Counted from the stretch's first letter, positions 14,893-23,042 are shown. The stretch: DNA of 23,042 nt from CAZIDL01 sp964537825 (GCA_964537825.1 CAZIDL010000040.1:1-23042), one strand, 5' to 3'. A program made the numbers and translations. The notes: generated by a model from the letters alone, not told the origin.

Positions 14893-14943
14893 TCCTATCG
14901 TTTCGCTTTGTCCTGAAAGGTAAAGGATGACGGAGAGAACGTC

Positions 14944-15597
14944 TTACTCCTTCTTTTTGAGTTCGCTGGGGGGTTTTTTAAAAAACCTATAATAGAGCAA
15001 TTTCATGTACTCGTTGTTGACCATGATCATTCCCGCTTCCGATCGCCACCAATGAGACTCATCGTAGAGCGAACTGGGTGTTCCTCGGTAGTGCAGCTCG
15101 GTGTCGCTATCCTTGAACAACGGCTCGAACACATAACGGACGCGGCGCAGATGGAATTTATCGCTTAACACGATCGCTGAATCGATCCCGTTCTTCCGAC
15201 AATAACGGAGGGACGCGATCGCTTCCCCCATCGTGCTGGTGCCCTTTTCCAAAACGCGGATCGCTTCTTCAGGAACGCCCCTTTGGTCAGCGATGCTGGC
15301 AGAGATATGCCCCTCGCTGCTATCGATCCCCAAAGCCTGAAGAACGCTCGGCACATTGGCGCCGAGGCAAACGATACGCTCGGCCTTTTTCTCCTTATAG
15401 AGGGCAGCCGCCTTCCGTCCCCTATCATAAGAATTCCCTCCGAGCACGAACACCAGTTCGGCCTTGGTCGGAGGATCCTCTGCGATCAGATAGTTGCCCA
15501 TCCCACGAAGGATACTGGTGCGGAAAGAATAGAGCAAAAGGAGGATCAAGAGGAGGGTTCCGAAGATCCATACGCCCCGTTTCAGCCACACGGTCAT
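14944..15597 (-). CDS. YdcF family protein (SanA/ElyC/YdcF, DUF218)
   Basis: This 217-residue protein has one N-terminal membrane helix (about residues 7-24) followed by a DUF218 domain, probably facing the periplasm. Landmarks are AELVFVLGGNSYDRGRKAAALY near 46-67, AERIVCLGANVPS, the GTSTMGEA block, and AIVLSDKFHLRRVRYVFEP, where family members have VTS-YH-RR. The C-terminal tail is strongly basic (FFKKPPSELKKKE). E. coli homologues (SanA, ElyC) affect envelope and peptidoglycan precursor homeostasis; the reaction is not established. Its ATG overlaps the M48 protease stop by four bases (ATGA), indicating translational coupling with the protease. Confidence 0.88.
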   Translation of the reverse strand: MTVWLKRGVWIFGTLLLILLLLYSFRTSILRGMGNYLIAEDPPTKAELVFVLGGNSYDRGRKAAALYKEKKAERIVCLGANVPSVLQALGIDSSEGHISASIADQRGVPEEAIRVLEKGTSTMGEAIASLRYCRKNGIDSAIVLSDKFHLRRVRYVFEPLFKDSDTELHYRGTPSSLYDESHWWRSEAGMIMVNNEYMKLLYYRFFKKPPSELKKKE

Positions 15598-16850
15598 TCT
15601 TTCCCCTTTTGTAATTCCGGGTCCCCCAAAGCTTTTAAACGTTCCAATATCGGAGGATGGGAATAGTGAACGAAGACCACGTAGGGATGGGGATAAAGAT
15701 CCGCCAAATGATCTGAAGAGAGCTTTTTGAGCGCTATGGCCAAAGCTTCCCCATCGTATTGTTCCCGGGCATAGCGATCCGCCTCGTATTCGTTCTTCCG
15801 CGACATGTAATTCATCCCGATGCCCAGAAGCGTCGATAGAGGGGAGTAGAGAATGGAAAAGCCCAACAGACCGATATGGAACCTTGCCTCTTCTACCCCC
15901 AATGCACGGGAAAGAGCCGGGGCTTCAACGGCCCAGGAAAAAAGATAGAGCATGACCCCCATTTGAAGGAGCGATGCGATCACAGAACTACGCGTATGCT
16001 TCTTTTTGAAATGACCGATCTCATGGGCAAGAACAGCCACCACTTCCCGCACGCTATGCTTTTCGATCAGGGTGTCGAAGAGCACGATCCGCTTTTTGTT
16101 ACCGAGTCCACTAAAGAATGCGTTCGCTTTGCTGGAACGCTTCGATCCGTCCATCACGTAAAGATCCGAAAGAGGGAAATGCACTCTCTCGCAAAAAGAA
16201 CGGATCGCTTTCCGCAACTCCCCTTCCTCCATCGGTTCCATCTTGTTGAACAATGGGAGGATCAAGCGGGTGTAGAAGACGGCCATGAAAAGGGTGAAAG
16301 CACCGAGCAGGACCCATGCATAGAGCCAGAAATCGTTTCCCGTCCAACGATAGACCTGAATGACAAGGGCGAATACCCCGCCCCCGAGTATCGCTCCGAG
16401 CACCCAGCCTTTGATGCGATCGGCCACAAATGTCCCAGGAGTGTTCTTGTTGAATCCGTAGCGCTCCTCGATCACAAAAGTGTCATAGAGGGAAAAAGGA
16501 AGGCTCAGAAGTTCGGAGGCTCCCATAAGGACCGCGAAAAAGAGGATCGGGCGAAGAATAGGATGCGTGGACCATGCAGCGACCTGCTGATCGAGCCAGG
16601 CAAAAGCACCGAAGAAAAGCAATAAGAGCAGGGAAAGGGCTGAAAGGCTCGATGAGAGGGCCTGAAGCCGCTTTTTATCCCGATGGTAATTCAGGGAACG
16701 CTCCATCCTTTCCGCATCGAAATAAGCCCGTAGTCCCCTGGGAACTTCATCGCTCCAATACTTGTCGTCCAAGTGATCGAGCCAACGCTCGAAGAGCGTA
16801 TGACCAAGAATGATGACGATCAAGATCCAAAAAAGGGTGTCAGGGCTCAT
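15594..16850 (-). CDS. M48 family integral membrane metalloprotease (Ste24/CAAX protease-like)
   Basis: The 418-residue protein has the Ste24p architecture: several membrane helices (near 5-20, 66-86, 98-118, 147-166, 174-194 and two after 286) around a zinc protease core. HEIGHFKKKH at 276-285 gives zinc ligands His276 and His280 and catalytic Glu277; Glu354 in KNEYEADRYA supplies the third ligand. The C-terminal HPYVVFVHYSHPPILERLKAL is typical and the terminal SHPP is conserved. Bacteria lack CAAX prenylation, so a role in membrane-protein quality control is the usual inference. A TTG at 16886 would add 12 residues; the ATG at 16850 is preferred. It is coupled to ydcF by ATGA. The 89-base gap from the VWA gene holds only a weak CTTCT/AGAAG repeat. 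Confidence 0.92.
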   Translation of the reverse strand: MSPDTLFWILIVIILGHTLFERWLDHLDDKYWSDEVPRGLRAYFDAERMERSLNYHRDKKRLQALSSSLSALSLLLLLFFGAFAWLDQQVAAWSTHPILRPILFFAVLMGASELLSLPFSLYDTFVIEERYGFNKNTPGTFVADRIKGWVLGAILGGGVFALVIQVYRWTGNDFWLYAWVLLGAFTLFMAVFYTRLILPLFNKMEPMEEGELRKAIRSFCERVHFPLSDLYVMDGSKRSSKANAFFSGLGNKKRIVLFDTLIEKHSVREVVAVLAHEIGHFKKKHTRSSVIASLLQMGVMLYLFSWAVEAPALSRALGVEEARFHIGLLGFSILYSPLSTLLGIGMNYMSRKNEYEADRYAREQYDGEALAIALKKLSSDHLADLYPHPYVVFVHYSHPPILERLKALGDPELQKGKE

Positions 16851-16939
16851 GGGTCCACAAAGGAAAAGAAGATAATGGCTCTTCAAGCTTGTTTAACGGG
16901 AACTTCTATTTTCCCCTTAGCAGAAGCCGATCTCCCCCA

Positions 16940-19021
16940 TCAATAAGCACCCATCCGCTTCCTGAGGATCCATTCGATGCTCATCAAAAGCAGAAGCGGC
17001 AAGAACAACCATTTCCAGACGATCAGGTCGGTCATCCGTTCCTGGGTATAACGCAAGGGCTTGATGGTCTTGGAGTTTTTGATGCTGTCCGGAATGGCCC
17101 CGATCGCTTCCGGATAAAAGACCCTTCCACCCGTCTTCCTGGCCAGATCGTAGAGCAATCCATGATCAGCGACGGTCCGGGAACGTTCGATCCGGACCGG
17201 GGTGACCGTAAAGCGCCCCCTCTCGATCAAGGTATCTCCTTCCAGACCCGCCTTTGCCTTATAACTGTACTCTCCGACCGGTAAGCTTCCGGCATTCAAA
17301 CGGTAGGAGTCACTGGTCTTCGAGAAAGCGAAGGGATAAGCTTTACCTTCCTCGTTGCGGACCGTCATTCGGACTTCTGGCTCATTGATCAGCTCATAAC
17401 TCCGATCGTAGAGTTCCGCGGTGAAGAGGATCGGCTCGTTCTCCCGATACTCCTTTTCTCCTTCCACCCGGAAGCGGCTCTTGTCCTCGCGGACCGAAAG
17501 GTATTGGACCGTCTTCTCCAGGAGCCGATCAAAAGCCTTCGTGTTCCCATTCCCGGCCATGTCGTGCAAACGCCAACGCCAGATCCCCTCTCCCGTTATC
17601 ATGCCTACTTTTTGTCCCCCCTTTTTTCCAAAAGCCCAAAGGGGTTCTTTGGTACTCACTTGACCGACCTTTTTTCGAAAAAGGGGATCGAGTCCTTTTC
17701 CAATTTTCCAGTCCCCGAAGGGAACGTTAAGGGGAGGCCATTCTGAAGCCTTTTTCCCGGCCTCACCAATATCGAATAGCCCAAAGTTATCATCGTACAC
17801 GGGTTCGGCTTCATCCGTACGCTCGCTTTGCCCTTTGATGCTCAGACCCGGTAAGAAAGGGTTCAGTTCCGAATAAGAGGTAGCACTCCCGAAAACGAAG
17901 AGCACAGGGATCTTTTGCTCTTTCGCGGTCTCGAGAAGGGTGGATATGCCGTGCTCTTCCGATGGAAGCTGATGAAGGACCAAAAGGTCCGTTCCATCGA
18001 GTTTCACATCGCCACTTTCGGCCAGCTTGGTGCTCACTTTGTAGCTGTTCTTCTGCTCGATGGCCCATTTAAGAGCTCTAATATCGGGATGCGGAGCATG
18101 AGCGAGGGTAAGGACCTTTCGTTTGCTCTCGAGCACTTCGATGAAGAGTTCCTTCACGTTGTTCCGCTTACTCACCTCCCCATCGACCGGACTTATTCGG
18201 ACCACATATCGTTGAAGGCCTGCAGAATCAGCCTCCAATGTGGTTTTGATCAACTTCATGTCCGGATCCCGGTCGAATTCGACCTCTTTTCTGTAAAGCT
18301 CCTCCCCATCGTGCTCGATCGTCACCACGCTATTCGTCCCCTTTGCTTTTTGAGCTCGAACTACTGCCTCTATGGGGAACCGATTGCCCTGATAAGCATA
18401 GCGATTGTGAAGCAATTCTTTCAAGATCAGGTCCTTTCGGACCGTCGTATCCCCGAGAGCGATCGAATGGATCGGGGCATCGATCCCATCGGCGAGATAA
18501 CGCGGGTCGGCGCCAGTATTGTAGATCCCGTCCGTAGCCAGGATAACAGCCCCAAGGTTCCGGTCGCGGAATCGCTCACGGATCCCTTCCAGTGCCCGTG
18601 CCAGATCGGTCTGCTTGGCCGGATACCCCTCTGGAATGGAATCCCGCAAGCTACTCCCGAACGAGAAGCGTCGGAGTTTATAAGATTCAGAAAGCCTTTT
18701 GTTCAAGGCCTCTAGCTTTTCAGGATATTCGGTCTTATAGAAAGCCGAGTCCTTTCCCAGGGGAACGGAAGCGGAGACATCCTGTAGCACCGCAATGATG
18801 GGTTCCTCTACTTCGGTGCGTTGCGTACGGATAAGCGGTCGCAGAAGAAGGAAAGCGATGATGAAGATGAGCAGAAAGCGAAGGATCGCCAGTGAGCGCC
18901 TCACCCAGGAAGGAAAGTCCTTCGTACGCGGATCGAAACGATAGAGCAGGAAAGCGTAAGCCCCTCCTAAAAGAACACAGAAGACCGTGAACCAAGCCGG
19001 ATATGTGGTAATAATATCCAA
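16940..19021 (-). CDS. VWA domain membrane protein with glutamine-amidotransferase-like middle domain
   Basis: The 693-residue protein has two N-terminal membrane helices (about 7-27 and 43-63) and one near the C-terminus (about 668-685), framing a large periplasmic or cytoplasmic domain. A von Willebrand A-like fold starts at IIAVLQDVSASV with a MIDAS DxSxS at 81-85, and AVILATDGIYNTGADP carries the later aspartate. The middle (KRKVLTLAHAPHPDIRALKWAI, then DLLVLHQLPS and PVLFVFGS) resembles the amidotransferase-like region of related Bacteroidota proteins; beta-sandwich modules follow. This layout is near BatA-like proteins but has no BatA/BatB neighbours. The start is TTG: upstream of it the frame reaches a stop (19049-19051) with no ATG or GTG between. 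Function is unknown. Confidence 0.85.
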   Translation of the reverse strand: MDIITTYPAWFTVFCVLLGGAYAFLLYRFDPRTKDFPSWVRRSLAILRFLLIFIIAFLLLRPLIRTQRTEVEEPIIAVLQDVSASVPLGKDSAFYKTEYPEKLEALNKRLSESYKLRRFSFGSSLRDSIPEGYPAKQTDLARALEGIRERFRDRNLGAVILATDGIYNTGADPRYLADGIDAPIHSIALGDTTVRKDLILKELLHNRYAYQGNRFPIEAVVRAQKAKGTNSVVTIEHDGEELYRKEVEFDRDPDMKLIKTTLEADSAGLQRYVVRISPVDGEVSKRNNVKELFIEVLESKRKVLTLAHAPHPDIRALKWAIEQKNSYKVSTKLAESGDVKLDGTDLLVLHQLPSEEHGISTLLETAKEQKIPVLFVFGSATSYSELNPFLPGLSIKGQSERTDEAEPVYDDNFGLFDIGEAGKKASEWPPLNVPFGDWKIGKGLDPLFRKKVGQVSTKEPLWAFGKKGGQKVGMITGEGIWRWRLHDMAGNGNTKAFDRLLEKTVQYLSVREDKSRFRVEGEKEYRENEPILFTAELYDRSYELINEPEVRMTVRNEEGKAYPFAFSKTSDSYRLNAGSLPVGEYSYKAKAGLEGDTLIERGRFTVTPVRIERSRTVADHGLLYDLARKTGGRVFYPEAIGAIPDSIKNSKTIKPLRYTQERMTDLIVWKWLFLPLLLLMSIEWILRKRMGAY

Positions 19022-19051
19022 AAGAACGCGCCGGGCACGGTCGGCGACCTA

Positions 19052-19804
19052 TTAGCTAGGGAGCATTCCTCCGCAGACGTGGAGCGTCTGGCCAGTGATA
19101 TAGGAACTCCTGTCAGACCCCAGAAAGACTGCAAGTTCGGCAACATCCTCCGGACGTCCACCTCGTTTCAAAGGAATGGTCTCCCGCCATTTCTTGAGCG
19201 TTTCTTCGTCCAGATCCTCCGTCATCTCGGTCTCGATGAAGCCAGGAGCGATGGCATTGCAGCGGACCCCCCGCGATCCCAGTTCCAATGCCACGGATCT
19301 TGTGAAACCGAGGATACCGGCCTTTGAGGCCGCATAATTGCTCTGTCCGGCATTGCCTTGCACGCCTACGACAGAGCTCATATTGACGATCGAGCCTCCC
19401 CTTTGTTTGATCAGGGACTTCTGTACAGCCTTCGTTACGTTGAAGACGGACTTCAGATTGGTGTCGATCACGGCATCCCAATCCTCTTCGCTGATCCTTA
19501 GGAGGAGGTTATCCCGGGTGATACCGGCATTGTTCACCACAACATCGATACGCCCCATGTCCGCGATCACGTTCTCCACCAATTTCTCAGCATCCTGAAA
19601 ACTAGCCGCATCGGAGGCATATCCTTTCGCCTCGATGCCCTCTTTTATCAATTCGTTCTCCAGCACTTCCGCCTTCTCTTTGGAGGAGCGATAGGTGAAG
19701 GCTACCTGCGCCCCTTCTTGCGCATAGCGTGTGGCCACGGCCTTTCCGATCCCACGGGATGCGCCGGTGATGAGTGCGACCTTTCCGTCTAATAGTCCGG
19801 ACAT
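19052..19804 (-). CDS. fabG: 3-oxoacyl-[acyl-carrier-protein] reductase
   Basis: This 250-residue classical SDR matches FabG throughout: TGASRGIG at 13-20, NNAGITRDNLLLR at 91-103, the catalytic set Asn116, Ser144, Tyr157 and Lys161 (YAASK), and NAIAPGFIETEMTEDL near 185-200. It ends GQTLHVCGGM. It reduces 3-oxoacyl-ACP with NADPH in fatty acid elongation. Typical FabG features such as the RDNLL block and PLKRGGRPEDVAELAVFL make it a safer assignment than the other SDR in this window. It begins 25 bases after glyA and ends 30 bases before the VWA gene, with no fab cluster next to it. Confidence 0.94.
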   Translation of the reverse strand: MSGLLDGKVALITGASRGIGKAVATRYAQEGAQVAFTYRSSKEKAEVLENELIKEGIEAKGYASDAASFQDAEKLVENVIADMGRIDVVVNNAGITRDNLLLRISEEDWDAVIDTNLKSVFNVTKAVQKSLIKQRGGSIVNMSSVVGVQGNAGQSNYAASKAGILGFTRSVALELGSRGVRCNAIAPGFIETEMTEDLDEETLKKWRETIPLKRGGRPEDVAELAVFLGSDRSSYITGQTLHVCGGMLPS

Positions 19805-19829
19805 GAGCTTGCTTTTTTAAAATTCCGGC

Positions 19830-21125
19830 TCAATAAGCAAAGAGGGGATAGCGCTCCATCATGCCGTTCACCTTCTCTTTCACCTCAGCGATCTTCCCTT
19901 CATCTTCTTTGTTCATGAGCACCTCATCTATAAGGTCCACGACCTTGCGGATCTCATCCTCTTTCAAGCCTCGGGTGGTAATAGCAGGGGTCCCGATCCG
20001 GATACCTGATGTGACCATAGGCGGTTGATCATCGAAGGGGACCATGTTCTTGTTGCAGGTGATATCAGCCTTCACGAGAGCATCTTCAGCATCCTTCCCG
20101 GTCAATCCTTTGGGGCGAAGATCGATCAGCATGCTGTGATTGTCCGTTCCTCCTGAACTTACCTTGTACCCCTTTTCCTCAAAAGCTTCGGCCATGGTCC
20201 TGGCATTGCTGATCACCTGCTCCCCGTAAGCACGGAACTCATCTTTGAGGGCTTCCCCGAAGGCTACGGCTTTAGCTGCGATCACATGCTCGAGCGGTCC
20301 TCCCTGCGATCCGGGGAAAACAGCACTATCCAAGAGGGAGAAGAGTTTTCTGACCGTTCCTTTCTTCGTAGTGATACCCCAGGGATTCTCCATTTCCCGG
20401 TCCCCCATCATGATCAAGCCGCCCCTGGGACCTCGAAGGGTCTTGTGCGTGGTGGTGGTAACGATGTGACAATGCGGGATGGGATCGTTCAGAAGGCCTT
20501 TTGCAATGAGTCCAGCGGTATGGGAGATATCACCAAGAAGAATGGCCCCGACTTTATCAGCGACCTCCCGGAGCTTTTTATAATCCCAATCCCGCGGATA
20601 AGCAGAAGCGCCACAGATGATCATCTTGGGGGATTCCTTCTCAGCTGTAGCAGCGAGCTCGTCGTAATCGATGGTCCCGCTCTCCTTACCGACCCCATAA
20701 AAGACCGGATCGTATAGCTTTCCCGAGAAATTGACCGGAGATCCGTGGGTCAAATGACCCCCATGGGCCAGGTCGAACCCGAGGATCTTATCGCCGGGCT
20801 TAAGGCAGGCGAGCATTACGGCGGAATTGGCTTGAGCACCCGAATGAGGCTGAACGTTGGCCCATTCTGCACCGAAAAGCTCCTTGGCTCGATCGATCGC
20901 GAGCTGCTCCACTTTATCGACCACTTCACAACCTCCGTAATAGCGTTTGCCAGGTAGTCCCTCTGCGTACTTGTTGGTCAATACGGACCCCATCGCCTCG
21001 ATGGTCTGGGGGCTAGCGAAATTCTCAGAAGCGATCAGTTCGATCCCTTTCGTTTGGCGATCCCTTTCTTCTTCGATCAGGTCGAAGACCACCTGGTCCC
21101 TTTCCATAACGCTTTGACTTTTCAT
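19830..21125 (-). CDS. glyA: Serine hydroxymethyltransferase
   Basis: The PLP enzyme interconverts serine and glycine and feeds one-carbon units to tetrahydrofolate. Landmarks in 431 residues: ELIASENFAS at 29-38, NKYAEGLPGKRYYGGCEVVD at 51-70, DISHTAGLIA, and the PLP lysine Lys228 in TTTTHKTLRGPRGG (E. coli K229). The C-terminal TSGIRIGTPA is also present. A TTG at 21161 would add 12 residues, but a TAnnTTTG box covers 21159-21166, so transcription should start downstream of it; the ATG at 21125, preceded by AAAGGATCG, is used. It is the first gene of the long minus-strand run that continues with fabG. Confidence 0.96.
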   Translation of the reverse strand: MKSQSVMERDQVVFDLIEEERDRQTKGIELIASENFASPQTIEAMGSVLTNKYAEGLPGKRYYGGCEVVDKVEQLAIDRAKELFGAEWANVQPHSGAQANSAVMLACLKPGDKILGFDLAHGGHLTHGSPVNFSGKLYDPVFYGVGKESGTIDYDELAATAEKESPKMIICGASAYPRDWDYKKLREVADKVGAILLGDISHTAGLIAKGLLNDPIPHCHIVTTTTHKTLRGPRGGLIMMGDREMENPWGITTKKGTVRKLFSLLDSAVFPGSQGGPLEHVIAAKAVAFGEALKDEFRAYGEQVISNARTMAEAFEEKGYKVSSGGTDNHSMLIDLRPKGLTGKDAEDALVKADITCNKNMVPFDDQPPMVTSGIRIGTPAITTRGLKEDEIRKVVDLIDEVLMNKEDEGKIAEVKEKVNGMMERYPLFAY

Positions 21126-21158
21126 CGATCCTTTAATAAGTGTTTTGAATTGAAGGCT

Positions 21159-21166
21159 CAAAGGTA
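21159..21166 (-). promoter_or_regulatory. Putative Bacteroidota -7 box for glyA
   Basis: The minus strand reads TACCTTTG, an exact match to TAnnTTTG, ending 33 bases before the glyA ATG at 21125. A start site about seven bases downstream would give a leader near 27 bases that contains AAAGGA. No clear TTG -33 element was found. Confidence 0.5.
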
Positions 21167-21194
21167 GGAAAACATCCCTACGGGAAGAGATCTG

Positions 21195-21262
21195 AACACC
21201 AACTCCCCTCCCGAAGAACGGAAGGAGAGTTGGCGTTGGAATTGAAGATCGGAGTTGGTGTT
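21195..21262 (-). terminator. Long hairpin with an alternative pairing partner, 3' of the SprB/PKD gene
   Basis: Positions 21195-21213 pair with 21219-21237: 16 Watson-Crick pairs plus three that are G-U only in minus-strand RNA (21198/21234, 21206/21226, 21210/21222), around a five-base loop. That makes a continuous 19-base stem in the transcript leaving the SprB/PKD gene. A further segment, GGAGTTGGTGTT (21251-21262), is a perfect 12-base complement of 21195-21206 and would compete. The position fits a terminator, but the sequence past the stem has no long U-run, so attenuation or mRNA 3'-end protection is as likely. Confidence 0.55.
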
Positions 21263-21269
21263 GGCTCCC

Positions 21270-23042
21270 CTATCGGATCACACTAACCTTATGAACGCTC
21301 CTTCCGTGGTCTCCCTCGACCCGGATGTAATAAATACCTGTGGAACGATCGCTCAGGTCGAACCCTTCGCGGAATTCACGAACGGAGGTGAACTCCTTCT
21401 CCCGAATAACTTTCCCCACATTATTGAGGATCTGGATACGAAGGTCCTCTTTCTCAGGCAGATCGGCCTCTACATCGAAACGTCCTTGCGTGGGGTTCGG
21501 ATAGACCTCTACGGAGGGTGAACGCGATCCGACATTGCGGATCGAGGTCTCACGCTCGTTCACATGGATCGTGATCGTATCCTTGTCCACACAATTATTG
21601 ATGGTAGCGGTAAGGACCACCGTATAGGTCCCAGTGGCTCCGTATGAATGAGAGGTGTCGGTCGTGTTCGCGGTCGCACCGTCCCCGAAGTCCCAGTGAA
21701 AGGAAGTGCCGACGGAACCTCCTTTATCGAAATAGACCGTAGCGCCGTTGATCAAAGCAACCACGGTATCATTCGCATTAGCGACCGCCTTGGCATCTTG
21801 ATCCACCGTTACGTCGGTGCTCACGAGATTCCCCTGGCAACTCCCGTTGGATGCGATCACGCTATACGTGGTGGTGTTCGTCGGAGCCACCGTTATAGAG
21901 GCCGTCGTGTCGCCGATGTTCCAATCGTAGGATTGACCACCACTGGCCGTGAGCGTCACCGAATCCCCTTCGCAGATGCTCGTATCCTTGGGATCCACCT
22001 GTGTCGTCGGGATCGGGTTAACGTTCACGAGCGAGGTATCCGTTTCGCTGCAACCGCTTTTACTGACCTCAGCATAGTACTCGGTGGTACTGTTCGGGTA
22101 AACAGCGACGCTGGAACCGTTGCTGAGCACAGTACCGCTCTGATCCGTCCAGGTATAACTGGTACCGCCGGAAGCGTTCAGCGTGACCGTATCCCCTTCA
22201 CAGATCGTCGTTTGCTGAGGCGTTACAGACGCATTCACGCTTCCATTGTTGTAGATGGAGAAGTTGACGGAATCCTTGCACCCGTTCGGGTCGGTCACAA
22301 CGACATAGTAAGTGTCCTGACCGAGCCCTCCGATGGAATCTCCACTTCCGCTCACCGACCAATCGTAGGTATAAGGAGGCGTTCCTCCACTCACATTAGC
22401 GATCGCATATCCGATATTGTTGTTGCAACTATCGTCCTTGGTGGTCATGGAGACCTGCAAGGAACTGGAACCGGGAACATCCTCGGTCACTGAAGCGGTA
22501 CAGCCACTGTCATCCTTGACCACAAGGTCGTAGTTGCCCGTGGACAGTCCGGAGAAACTATTGGAGCCCTGGAAATTGCCTCCATTGTCCTTGCTGTACA
22601 CATAAGCACCACTCCCTCCGCTGGCATATATGGTCAATGCGCCAGAGGAACTTCCACAATAAGAGGTGTCGGCATCCACGCTATCGATCGCGAGCGGCGA
22701 TGGCTCACTGATCGAGAATTGCGTGGAATCGAGACATCCGGAACTGCTCTTCACTTTCGCTTTGTGAGAACCAGCGCTCAATCCGGTGAAGCTGTTGCTT
22801 CCCTGATAGGAACCTCCATCGATCTTGTAAGAGCTAGCGTTGGTGGCATGAACGGTGGCCTCTCCATCCCCAGCACCGTTACAAGAAAGGTCCTTAACGC
22901 TAACGCTGTCGATGACAGGCTTATCAGGAGCAGTGATATGCACGGTATCATGAACGGTACATCCTTTATCCCCTTTGACCGCAACATCGTAGATGCTATC
23001 CGACAGCCCGGTGAATTGCGAACTTCCTTGATAACTGTTCCC
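21270..23042 (-). CDS. SprB-repeat/PKD-domain surface protein with T9SS sorting domain, N-terminus outside the window
   Basis: The frame is open to the right edge, so only the C-terminal 590 residues are seen. They begin inside a repeat (YQGSSQFTGLSDSIYDV...GCTVHDTV). Three or more SprB-like units follow, each with a 'C-N--G-G' start, a 'F-GLS-G-Y---V-D-SGC' end and a 'I--P' linker; one reads NVSGGTPPYTYDWSVSG. Then come two Ig-like units (CEGDTVTLNASGGTSYTW and CEGDSVTLTASGGQSYDW) and one PKD domain (FHWDFGDGATANTTDTSHSYG). The end is a type A sorting domain (VEVYPNPTQGRFDVEADLP to GIYYIRVEG). Such proteins are exported by the T9SS and attached at the cell surface; SprB-type ones are linked to gliding or adhesion, but that is not shown here. 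The GTG at 22941 is not the start. Confidence 0.9.
   Translation of the reverse strand, partial: GNSYQGSSQFTGLSDSIYDVAVKGDKGCTVHDTVHITAPDKPVIDSVSVKDLSCNGAGDGEATVHATNASSYKIDGGSYQGSNSFTGLSAGSHKAKVKSSSGCLDSTQFSISEPSPLAIDSVDADTSYCGSSSGALTIYASGGSGAYVYSKDNGGNFQGSNSFSGLSTGNYDLVVKDDSGCTASVTEDVPGSSSLQVSMTTKDDSCNNNIGYAIANVSGGTPPYTYDWSVSGSGDSIGGLGQDTYYVVVTDPNGCKDSVNFSIYNNGSVNASVTPQQTTICEGDTVTLNASGGTSYTWTDQSGTVLSNGSSVAVYPNSTTEYYAEVSKSGCSETDTSLVNVNPIPTTQVDPKDTSICEGDSVTLTASGGQSYDWNIGDTTASITVAPTNTTTYSVIASNGSCQGNLVSTDVTVDQDAKAVANANDTVVALINGATVYFDKGGSVGTSFHWDFGDGATANTTDTSHSYGATGTYTVVLTATINNCVDKDTITIHVNERETSIRNVGSRSPSVEVYPNPTQGRFDVEADLPEKEDLRIQILNNVGKVIREKEFTSVREFREGFDLSDRSTGIYYIRVEGDHGRSVHKVSVIR

Noticed and set aside
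15876..16625. A 249-codon open frame on the + strand
   Set aside because: It is antisense to the M48 protease gene, whose motifs are intact; the composition is typical of a shadow frame rich in His, Arg and Lys.
17915..18715. A 266-codon open frame on the + strand
   Set aside because: It is antisense to the VWA membrane protein, has no recognisable domain and lacks a sensible promoter or leader.
21648..22493. A 281-codon open frame on the + strand
   Set aside because: It lies wholly opposite the SprB/PKD gene, is rich in Arg, Val and Gly from reverse-reading repeat codons, and shows no domain. It is a shadow of the real gene.
22778..23042. Repeat-unit similarity as a possible CRISPR-like array
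   Set aside because: The repeated segments keep reading frame and encode SprB-like protein repeats; there are no fixed-length spacers.

Overview
The window looks like a chromosomal segment of a Bacteroidota bacterium, probably a marine or saline Flavobacteriales relative. This rests on three things seen here: three proteins end in a type IX secretion (T9SS) type A sorting domain; most starts lack a Shine-Dalgarno sequence while several leaders carry a TAnnTTTG -7 box; and one protein carries SprB-like repeats. No rRNA, tRNA, CRISPR array, insertion sequence or prophage gene was found, and no gene-free stretch exceeds 300 bases.

Layout. 1-1013 (+) is the 3' part of a secreted protein resembling cyanophycinase (peptidase S51) whose catalytic positions look replaced. 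1015-4939 (-) is a housekeeping cluster read queD/PTPS, folE, cysS, a small membrane protein, dcd, yidD. A divergent promoter region (4940-5055) separates it from a (+) membrane and envelope trio: AI-2E-type permease, YihY/BrkB-type protein, family 2 glycosyltransferase. 7857-8905 (-) holds a DinB-like protein and an unknown exported protein. 9165-11723 (+) is a large LamG-containing T9SS cargo with a highly structured leader. 11737-13146 (-) holds an SDR oxidoreductase and a small outer-membrane barrel whose start codon lies inside a perfect inverted repeat. 13351-21125 (-) is a long co-directional run read glyA, fabG, a VWA membrane protein, a Ste24-like M48 protease, a YdcF-like protein, purine nucleoside phosphorylase and a DUF4168-like lipoprotein, ending in a terminator. 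21270 to the window edge (-) is the C-terminal part of a large SprB/PKD-type T9SS cargo.

How the genes fit together. dCTP deaminase, GTP cyclohydrolase I, PNP and SHMT serve nucleotide, pterin and one-carbon metabolism. FolE makes the dihydroneopterin triphosphate that its neighbour, the 6-pyruvoyl/6-carboxytetrahydropterin synthase, uses. FabG serves fatty acid elongation. The VWA protein, M48 protease, YdcF-like protein, YidD and lipoprotein all belong to the envelope.

No new multi-gene defence or mobile system was found. The less ordinary signals are non-coding. Two leader or intergenic segments (9022-9126 and 21195-21262) can each fold in two mutually exclusive ways, and in each the mismatches become G-U pairs only in the RNA of the strand carrying the neighbouring T9SS cargo gene. 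A third hairpin (13141-13196) hides a start codon. The S51-like protein also looks like a secreted pseudoenzyme.
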